Shown one piece after another: positions 56,501 through 64,000 of a DNA stretch of 64,000 nucleotides. The notes under the pieces are model-generated. The model saw only the letters and a list, made by a program, of their open reading frames with translations. It ran no database searches and had not been told where the DNA came from. Each line of letters opens with the position of its first letter. Positions within the stretch are counted from its first letter, which is position 1. Origin of the DNA: Henckelia pumila (Eukaryota > Streptophyta > Magnoliopsida > Lamiales > Gesneriaceae); contig NC_133123.1 in assembly GCF_033568475.1 (NCBI RefSeq), positions 25,654,622 through 25,718,621 on the forward strand. Direction: 5' to 3'. The position numbers were made by a program, and so were the translations under genes.

Positions 56501-59500
56501 TATGGTTTGAGAGCTTAAATTGATTGTAGGTGTATCAATGTATTTCCCTCCTGTTAGTTTACTAAGTTATTTAAAAGTTCAGGCATGGTTTATTAAACTA
56601 AGTTATTTAAAAGTCCAGGCTGGTTTACCACGTTTTGTTACGCAGATTTTTGATGAATTTGATCCAGTCCCCATAGCAAGTGCTTCTTTAGCACAGGTTC
56701 ATGTTGCCCGGACTCACGATGGTCATAAAGTTGCTGTGAAGGTAACAAAAATCTCAACCATCATACTTATTTAGCCTTGGTATAAAAATGATCTATTTCC
56801 TTGTATGTTATTTGGTTCAGGTTCAGCACACTCACATGCTAGACACGGCTGCTGCAGATTATGCAACCGTGGAGTTAATTGTGAATACATTGCATCGGCT
56901 CTTTCCTTCTTTTGATTACAGGTTTGATATAATTTTAATCATGCATTTAGAAAATTGATGATTCTTCAGTTGCTAATAGACTTAATTTATACTGATTGTT
57001 GCACAAACATAACACGCATGACCGAAAGCCTTTCCCTCCTCTATACACATTTTTTTCTCACAAAAAAATTAACTTTTCCTCGGTGCAGATGGTTGGTTCA
57101 TGAATTGCGAGAAAGTTTACCTAAGGTTTGTCTGTTATGATTTATTATTGTCTCAGTCAGTGATCATATTACCTTCCGTTTTTTGCGACAATCATGTTCT
57201 CAGTGCTGTCAGTGATTCACAGCTTTTTTGTTCTATCATCTATGTACCATGTATTGTACGATTGTTTCTTCTGCCTTGTGTTCTAGCTACCTTTCCTTTG
57301 TGGGGGATCAAAATGATGCATCCCTAATCTTGTCTTGCCTTCCATCCCTTTTCTCGTTATCTGAAGGTCCCCCTTCTTGCAAGTCTTTCATCATTCAGGA
57401 AAAATGTTTTAACAAGTGCCATTTATAGTTTCTTCGTGTTTTTCCCTGGAGGAGGATATCTTGAACGACTATCATATTTTTCGCGGTTTTTACCATTCAT
57501 TAGTGAATCTTGATTATTTTTTCAGGAGTTAGATTTCTTGATCGAGGCCAAGAACAGTGAAAAATGTATGGATAACTTTAGGAGGTTTTCTCCACATATA
57601 TCTGGATATGTTTATGCTCCCAAAGTATTTTGGAATTTGAGTACCTCCAAGTTGTTGGTAATGGAATTCATTGATGGAGCACAAGTAAATGATCTTAGGA
57701 CCATTCAGAAGCTAGGAATTGGTCCAAGTGATGTATCAAAATTGGTGAGTTACTGTGCTTACTAAACAATAGTATGATCTGAAAATTTCTTGGAAAATTC
57801 TCTTTTAATTTGCACATTCCTAAACCATTGTGGCTTGACTTTTGGTTTATTTTCGACCTTGATCTGGGGTAATATCATCATTGCTATGACATCAGTGTTA
57901 ACAAACTCTAATTTTCATGATTAATGAGTGGATGGGACTATTCAATGTCCCATCTAGTAGAGTGCTTGGAAAGGTTTTAATAAGACTGCCTTGGATCTGC
58001 TTGAGTTTAAATTTGATAATGTCTTTGTTTTCTTCGATGCAGTTAAGTCATGCTTTTGCTGAAATGATGTTTAAACATGGTTTTGTGCACTGTGATCCGC
58101 ATGCTGCGAATGTGTTAGTTCGCCCCTTGCCTTCTGGAAATTGGAGCATTTTTGGTGAGGCATCATGCAGATGAAATTTAATCTGTCTAAATTATGCATT
58201 CATTCTCGTTCCACCCGAAAATTATGGCATAATTGATTTCACTGATAGTTATCTGCACACAACCATTTTACTATTTTGTTCTTGTTTCTTGTGCTAAATG
58301 TATTTTTTGATAATTCATTTGGTACCATTGAATGCAAGCTTTGGGCATCTCATTTATCAATCAACCTATTCGAGTCAAATAGAAAAGGTGCTGTGTATGA
58401 ATATACCTTCTGCGCTAGTCACTTCGCTCATTTTCCATTTTCTAAGAAGCTATTATGGTGTTGGACACGTGAAAAGACAAATGCAAGGTCATTTTCTAGT
58501 GATTTAGCTCTTGAGTAATCGTTGGCCTGTTCCTTTTTATTAACATTAATAAAAAGAACGGCCAAATTCTTAGTTTCATTAATCAGTTTTTTTGAAGTTC
58601 CATTGAATTTTACATTTTCATTTTTGCCATTATCTTCTTGCAACTCTTTTTATCTTTCCTGTTCCTTGAAAGTATCACACATTTGTATTTTAATTTGATT
58701 TTGTTGTTTTTTACTTAAAGCTTGTTTCCCTTGCTCAGGAAAGAAAAAACCGCAGTTGGTATTGTTGGACCACGGTTTATACAAGGATCTTGACTTCTCG
58801 ACAAGAATTAACTATGCTTCCCTTTGGAAGGTGCATGGTCTGGAAAATTTATCTTTCGCAGATCATGTTTCTTTCTGTCAATTTTAGTTTGTGATACAAT
58901 ACTGTATTATATATTGCAGGGTTTAGTATTTTCTGATGCTAATGCGATCAAAGAAAATAGTGCAAAGTTAGGTGCGGGGGAGGACCTTTGTGCATTATTT
59001 GCTGGAATTCTTACCCTGAAACCATGGAATAAAGTTGTTGATCCTGCTTTGGATCATCTAGTTGTCCAAGGAACTGAAAGTGATAACTCAGAAATTCAGG
59101 TGACCTCATGCTGCTATGATGATTATTCATGATAGATTTTTGAAAACAGTTTTTAGTATCTGCGTTTCGTTTTCATGGATTTTGTTCTCGATGTGTGAAC
59201 TACATATATTTCTCCATAGCAGAAAATTTGGTTGAAGCATTTCCTAGACTGTTGTAATTTTTTTTCTTGCAAAAGGAAATCCTCGAAATAATTCCATGTG
59301 TTTTTTTATTATTATTTCAGTTATTAAAGTGCATTTTTTTCTGTGTGTTGTGATTGTGCGATGCAATTTATTTTCGGGCCTTGCTATTTTTTTCTGCTTT
59401 ATAATGGCTCTTTATTCCTTATCCCCTTTTATCCAGATGTATGCTTCACAATACTTTCCTCAAATAACCGAGCTGCTAAGGAGACTCCCTCGAGTGATTC

Positions 59501-60309
59501 TTCTAATGCTAAAAACAAATGATTGCTTGCGAGCAGTAAATAGATCTCTGGTATGATCTCTTAAATTAGTATTTATGTGCTTGCACCAGTGTCTTTTTAA
59601 CGTATGATGAATGTGTTTAATAACTTTTAAAAATTTATTTTAGGAATCAATTCATAATTTCATATCTATGAAATAGGAGACGAAAGATCATTTAGTGCAG
59701 GAACTTCGAACTGTCACGCACTTGTAGTCCATGAAGTTGAAACTTTTTTAATGATATTTTGACAAAGTTCTGACTGGCTTGGTTATATTTACTTTTGCGG
59801 AAGGAATCTATCTATATGCTTTCCTAGTATTTTAATAGACCTTTCGATTTGACTGTAGTTTTATGAAGAGTTACTAGTTTATCAATTTTGATACAACATT
59901 TCATCAATTTCTGTTCTAGAATGTTTAAAAGCATCAACATCAATCTAAAGTCACAGAATGCCTGTACATTACTTGGGGACATTATTTTGTACATGAGTTT
60001 CCTTCTTTACCACTTTGGGATATTCTGCAATAAAGCACCCAATAGCTTGACTAGCGACTCTTCATGCTTGATACTTGCAAACAAATAACCAGTGTGTTTC
60101 TTAAACAGATGCAAGGCTCGTCACTTGAAACATTCTTGATCGTTGGAAGAATCTCTTCCGAGGCAGTTATTGAGTCACGATTGCTGCAAAATAGGTCCTT
60201 TCTTACCCGGGTTCGTGTCTGGTTTGAGGAGTGTCTGTTAGACGCTCGCCTGTTCACAATGCAGGTTGCTTTGTGGGTATTGAAACTTCAAAAAGCTCTG
60301 ACATTTTGA
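50568..60309 (+). CDS. ABC1/UbiB-family atypical protein kinase (ABC1K)
   Basis: Twelve exons join in frame to 539 codons: 50568-50754, 56112-56266, 56339-56464, 56646-56741, 56821-56921, 57089-57125, 57526-57744, 58043-58154, 58739-58830, 58920-59099, 59437-59550, 60109-60309. All introns are GT-AG. Exon 1 encodes a short basic N-terminus ([14 protein letters not shown]) with Ala/Gly-rich sequence, consistent with an organelle-targeting or anchor segment. UbiB hallmarks follow: KLGQ (exon 2), the Ala-rich loop ASASLAQVH and VAVK (exon 4), DFLIEAKN with its Glu (exon 7), the catalytic HCDPHAAN (exon 8) and DHG in place of DFG (exon 9). This family acts in coenzyme Q and lipid metabolism in mitochondria or plastids. 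The closest match I recall is Arabidopsis At4g24810, from memory only. Intron 1 is 5357 bp and contains a complete PPR gene on the same strand. The phase-1 junction (F|D-Y-E-Y-S-L-W) supports the distant first exon. Confidence 0.92.
50959..51222 (-). other. Candidate 3' end of a retroposed LINE/SINE-like sequence in intron 1
   Basis: On the minus strand the block ends TTTAGTTTCTCAAAAAAAA, an A-tail after a short T-rich stem, the usual form of a retroposed 3' end. I cannot name the family or set the 5' edge. A poly-T-started block at 63086-63240 in the GDSL gene intron has the same layout. Confidence 0.3.
52749..54617 (+). CDS. PLS-class pentatricopeptide repeat (PPR) protein, E type
   Basis: A single uninterrupted frame of 622 codons encodes tandem 31-36-residue PPR motifs from about residue 60 to 560. 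Typical blocks are [57 protein letters not shown] and [20 protein letters not shown]. The end ([18 protein letters not shown], then [20 protein letters not shown]) is the E domain; no DYW domain follows. PLS-E proteins bind organelle RNA, mostly at C-to-U editing sites, and usually recruit a DYW partner. The sequence resembles the Arabidopsis At1g31430 type as I recall it. The gene is intronless, as is usual, and lies entirely inside intron 1 of the ABC1 kinase gene on the same strand, so it needs its own promoter and polyadenylation. The Met at 52749 precedes conserved sequence by about 25 residues, which may be the transit peptide. Confidence 0.93.
   Translation: MTELHSLFVIPGIQFSTIATTSKISTKKACIDLLKNCKSMHHFKEIQAQIFIQGLHPNIDILHKLISFSSATNLAYAERLFAQIEIPTLFIYNVMIKACTKVGSCRKALHLFDELRVHGLLPDNYTYPFVFKALGGLRVVLDGEKVHGFVMKTGDVYDLYVCNSILDMYGELGCGESLSKMFDEMPHRDLITWNILISGFVKSNNLEEAIDVYMKMRLDRSVKPDEATIASTLSACASLKRLDLGREIHEYVRGQTGLTVIIGNALLDMYAKCGCLDMARGMFDAMLEKNVLCWTSMVSAYVKCGQLDEATSLFEKAPARDLILWTTMINGYVQFNKVDEAMVLFRNMQMDRVKPDKYTLVALLTGCAQSGALEQGEWIHSYIEETGINIDVVVGTALIEMYAKCGILDMSLKIFNQMNQKDTASWTAVICAFAMNGSTNRALQLFSEMIHARIKPDDITFIGVLNACSHGGLVEEGRRYFDTMTEVYQIEPKLEHYGCLIDLLGRAGLLEEAEDVINKVSTKDNKLIVPLYGALLSACRNYENVDIGERIARRILEIESRDSSNHTLLAHIYASASRWDDATKVRRTMTTIGHKKMPGCSAVEALEMSPNRWLEKNINPKI
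54618..56111. other. Distal part of ABC1K intron 1, after the PPR gene
   Basis: No coding sequence is recognised. It should hold the 3' untranslated region and polyadenylation site of the PPR gene (AT-rich signals near 55035-55060) and the branch point and acceptor (CCCTGTCAG ending at 56111) of the kinase intron. Confidence 0.5.
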
Positions 60310-62709
60310 GACCAGGTCAGACATGTTATCACACATAGAAAGCACAACATTGCTTGTAGAAAATATAAACACAGAGCCAACCATAGATTCAGATATCATT
60401 ATTTTTGGGGTCATTTTTTTCGCAAAGGCGAAGTGTATTGAACAACTGGTGTTACAGTCTTACAGATACCCAAAACTAGGCACTTTTGAGATGAAAATTT
60501 TGAACTTTGGACTAACAACATTAATTTACTACTGTTTATAACAGCAAAAGGGTAAGGCCACAATTTTTCTTACCTTGTGTTTTTTTATCGTTCAGATATT
60601 GGTTTCCTTCGAGCAGAGTACATCATAGTTGATTCCTTTGTTTCCAATGAAAATAGTTTGCATTCGATAACAATAATTTTCTATATTGGCTTTCTTGATT
60701 AAACAGAGTTTTTTTTTATTTATTATTATTATTGTTAACTATTTGAATCAAAAAATGATTACAATATGGAGTCAATCATCTCCCTCGAGGTTTATTTGTC
60801 ATTTCGCAAAGTTTGAGAATATTGTTACAGAAGCAATTATACAAACAAATTTTAATGATGTATACAAAATTTGTCGGAGCTATCTGGTATCCCTATATTT
60901 GATGAGGGTATATTAAAGGGTGAATTAAAAAATGCTATTAAATACTAATTATAAACAAAAATAAAATCATATTTTTTAATCTAGATTAAAATTGTATTTG
61001 TATTCTAAAAAAACGAGTACTTCACATAAATTATTATTATTATTGGTTTTATAATTATGAAATCGCTAAATAAACTCTTGAACCAACATAATAATATAAA
61101 ATCTGCAACAATGGTTTAAAAAAATATCAATAAAAAAATCAAAATCTCGACTATTGATAAAACGTTCACTTACTCAAATGAACGTGGATCCCTCCTACAT
61201 TAATTTCATAATACCGAATGTACATGATGTGTCCAGTGTTGATTCGGGAACTTGATGCGTCGTAAAAGAGACCTCAACATTGCATTAATAATACGTTGAC
61301 GAATCCAATGTACGACTATTGATTACTGAATGATTTTACGAAAATATTTCAAACTATTTGATTAAATATGAATTTCGGAATTTTTTTTCCCTTACCACAA
61401 ATGATTCCCATTAAAAAAGATACTATATATTACGAGAACAAGTGCAAACGATTTACAAAATATATTGTTAAAACTAAAATTTCAAATATAATTGTATTTG
61501 ACACTTTCATCTAAACGCTAATTAAAATCATGAAATTATAAATAATTGTTGTAGCACAAAATTCCTCCAAATAGCTTTCGAAATAAGTACATTGATATTT
61601 GTGTAATTTCAAATGCAATATATAACCGTCAATGTAGTCACGTGGTTATAAAAACATGATTAATATAAATTGTTGTATAAATTAATTTTATATAAATTAT
61701 TAAATTCTTTCATAATAAATATATCACAAACCTATATTTTTTAGTTATATGATATAAAGTAAAAAAAATCAACAAAATATCAAGAAAAAAGACATAATTT
61801 CTGAAAATCTATAATAATTGGACCCCTATTCCTATGCTTTAAATTTTTTTTTAAAAAAAATACTATTATTAATTATACACACACATATGTACACATAATA
61901 ATAAAATAATAAGATTACTTCAAAAAAATAATAATAAAATAATAAGATGATAATGATAATAACTAAATTAAGAAATAATCTTAATATTAATAACGATAAC
62001 AATAAATAACGTGAAATAAACTAATATTATATAAGAAATATTAAAAAAATTATATTATTAATAAAAACAATAAAATATTTTTAGTGAAAGTAGGTTTATT
62101 AAGTACGATTACACCGTAATAACTAATAAGATATCGAATCGACTTAATTAGAATTTTGTTTAAAAAAATTTATTTCGATTTCCAGAGAAATCAGTCAAAC
62201 CAAATAAATTTATTTTTTCATACAGTTTTTTTTAATAATTAAGTTCAGTTTTATATTAGATTTTTTTAATAAAACTTGTAATTTTTCATATTTTTTTGAC
62301 ATTTCGATTATGTTGGATTCTAGCTCATAATAATCGTTTTTTATTTTTATTTTGGTTCAGTTGATTCGATTTCTATGAAAAATGTAGTTGGTTCTTACGT
62401 TATTTACTATATTGTTGTTGTTATTAATAATAATAATTTAATGCAGGTTTTATTATTTAATAGTATATAATGGTTTTTATTAAGGAATTTAATTATTATT
62501 GTTATTGATTTTGATTTTTTTTTTTTTTTAAAAAAAAGTAAAAGGAACACACAATTTTCTTGATTTGATGAGTTAGTTGAGTAGATATTGGTAAAGCTTT
62601 AAGTTGCTCATTGAATTCATGCTGCCATGTTAGCTAATCTGCTCACCACATTTACTCCACACCCCATTTCTCTGAAGAATTCATCGCCGGAAAGGATAAA
62701 TTTTTGCAG
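60310..62709. other. Intergenic region between the ABC1K and GDSL genes
   Basis: No gene is supported. A block at about 60395-60480 reads on the minus strand as CAATACACTTCGCC followed by TTTGCGAAAAAAA, possibly a retroposed 3' end. From about 60900 to 62560 the sequence is almost only A/T with ATTATTATT runs. The last 80 bp (CTCCACACCCCATTTCTCTG) are the probable leader of the GDSL gene. Confidence 0.5.
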
Positions 62710-64000
62710 ATGGTGGGTCCGACGAGGCCATTGTTTGTGTTGTTCGGATCCTCCATAGTTCAGCTTAGCTTCAGCGCTGGCGGCTGGGGTGCCATTCTCT
62801 CCGATTTCTACTCCCGCAGAGTATGTTTATTATTATTGTTCCAAATTTGCAGCTTGATTTCAATTTCGCAGTTGGGCTTTCGAATTATAAGTTTTGGTGC
62901 TGGAATTTGGTCATCAGATTGTATCAAGTAGTGGGGTCAGCTCGATCTTGAATATATATATATGTTCCCTAGTAGCATGTACAGTCTTTGATCATGATTA
63001 CTATGAATGCAGAAACATGTGTGTTGATATACTATTTGCATAGGCGCAGTGTAATCAAATGAATTCGTTATCCTCGAGGAGGAATTTTTTTTTTTTTTTT
63101 TTTGATGAAATACAGATTATGCTATGTGAAACCATCGAAAGGAGAAACCTCAAACACTTTGCAAAGAATTTATATCAAAATGAAAAGGCTCGAGCGAAAA
63201 AATAGAAAGTCTCTTCGCTAATTGTATAGGATTGTGTAAGTTACCGTTCTAGGTAGCCATAGATTTCTGTACAGGAAATTTGTTTTACGGTGACAAAGAA
63301 TACTCCGTTGTCTTTTTAGGTTTCATTGCGAATTCTCGCTTGCCTGTTATTGCATTTTCATTTTCCCATCTCGTGTAGGCTGACATAATTTCCAGAGGGT
63401 ATTATGGCTGGAATTCAAGACGGGCTGTTGAAGTACTTGATATGGTTTTCCCTAAGGTACCAGCAGTTCATTATATGTAGAGGTTACTAAAAATGAATGA
63501 CGAAGATCAGAAATTAAAGAATCCTGCGTTGTTTTTACGGGTTCCAAAATAAATTAAATTAGTTCTTTCTATGATCTGTAGCAGAGAGCATCAGGTAACT
63601 GTTCAAACTTAATGAAAATAGTTCGAAATATGGTAATATCTTTTTCTTTTTACTTTGATGCAAGCATATGCAACATCTTGTTAATCACGAGGATCTCAAC
63701 TATAGCCTATGCAGATGTAACTTGTTATATCGATCTAAACTTTTCATGTAATTAAAAAGCATTTTCTACTAACGACTGCTGAAGTAAAATAAATGCATTG
63801 TTGAAGTTCTATCAAGACCATGATAACACCGATGACCAATCAACATTTTTCCATCCTTGGATTTTCCTGTGATGTTTTTGCTGTTGCAGGATGCTGCTAC
63901 TCAGCCTGAGTTGGTGGTCGTATACTTTGGTGGAAACGATTCCATGGGGCCTCATGAATCTGGACTAGGGCCTCATGTACCACTTCAAGAATATGTTGAG
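62710..64000 (+). CDS. CPRD49: GDSL esterase/lipase, CPRD49-like (partial, runs off the right edge)
   Basis: Three exons join in frame so far: 62710-62820, 63379-63456 and 63890-64000 (open), 100 codons. The first exon carries LFGSSIVQLSF, the GDSL block in its FGSS form with the nucleophilic Ser; the second has GYYGWNSRRAVEVLD; the third has VVYFGGNDS with the Gly-x-Asn-Asp oxyanion block. This is the CPRD49/isoamyl acetate hydrolase-like subgroup of SGNH hydrolases, about 250 residues in full, cytosolic and lacking a signal peptide, as here. The catalytic Asp and His near the C-terminus lie outside the window. CPRD49 was named from a drought-induced cowpea gene. Substrate is not known from sequence. 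Confidence 0.92.
63086..63240 (-). other. Poly-T block in the first GDSL intron, possible retroposed 3' end
   Basis: A run of T at about 63088-63104 is followed by GATGAAATACAGATTATGCT. On the minus strand this is a sequence ending in TTTCATC and an A-tail, the layout of a LINE or SINE 3' end. No 5' end or target duplication is visible. Confidence 0.3.

Noticed and set aside
1..64000. tRNA genes, rRNA genes or CRISPR arrays
   Set aside because: I saw no tRNA box A/B pair with a foldable cloverleaf, no rRNA sequence, and no spacer-type array; the tandem units at 39540-43330 lack unique spacers. The tRNA-like stretches at 9601 and 26411 are retroelement primer sites.

Overview
This is nuclear DNA from a flowering plant, most likely a eudicot. 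The evidence is GT-AG introns in every multi-exon gene, plant-specific families (a CYP90A cytochrome P450, a PLS-class PPR protein, a plant ABC1 kinase, a CPRD49-type GDSL esterase), and AT-rich intergenic DNA full of plant LTR retrotransposons, MITEs, a Helitron-like element and a Mutator-like element. The retroelement sequences resemble asterid (Lamiales) copies I remember, but the order is a guess.

Layout. 1-5.5 kb: no gene; a cluster of small inverted-repeat elements from several families, two of them inside a tandem duplication. 5.5-11.1 kb: one complete but gag/protease-only Ty3/gypsy-type element, minus orientation, with a 5-bp target duplication. 11.1-18.0 kb: AT-rich DNA with a small Helitron-like element and a MITE. 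18.0-30.3 kb: a decayed Ty1/copia element (minus) split by a very young 6.9-kb LTR element (21017-27932) with no gag-pol; both insertions have exact 5-bp target duplications. 30.8-36.3 kb: intact 8-exon CYP90A1 (CPD) gene of brassinosteroid synthesis, with the copia element ending about 480 bp upstream of its start. 37.1-46.9 kb: a degenerate Mutator-like element about 9.8 kb long. It has long terminal inverted repeats, a MuDR-type fragment, a ULP1-protease-like fragment, a tandem array of 168/435-bp units, and two LTR insertions. 46.9-50.6 kb: AT-rich duplicated repeats. 50.6-60.3 kb: 12-exon ABC1/UbiB-family kinase gene whose 5.4-kb first intron holds a complete intronless PPR gene on the same strand. 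62.7-64.0 kb: first three exons of a GDSL esterase gene that runs off the right edge.

The four host genes are all on the + strand and show no shared pathway; this is a gene-poor plant segment with transposons between genes. All exon junctions given were checked for reading-frame continuity by hand: 486 codons for CYP90A1, 539 for the ABC1 kinase, 622 for the PPR gene, 100 so far for the GDSL gene. The most notable structures are the nested retrotransposon with near-identical LTRs, the ULP-carrying Mutator-like element with its two-length tandem array, the intron-nested PPR gene, and a recurring pattern of GC-rich palindromic clusters inside unrelated LTRs.
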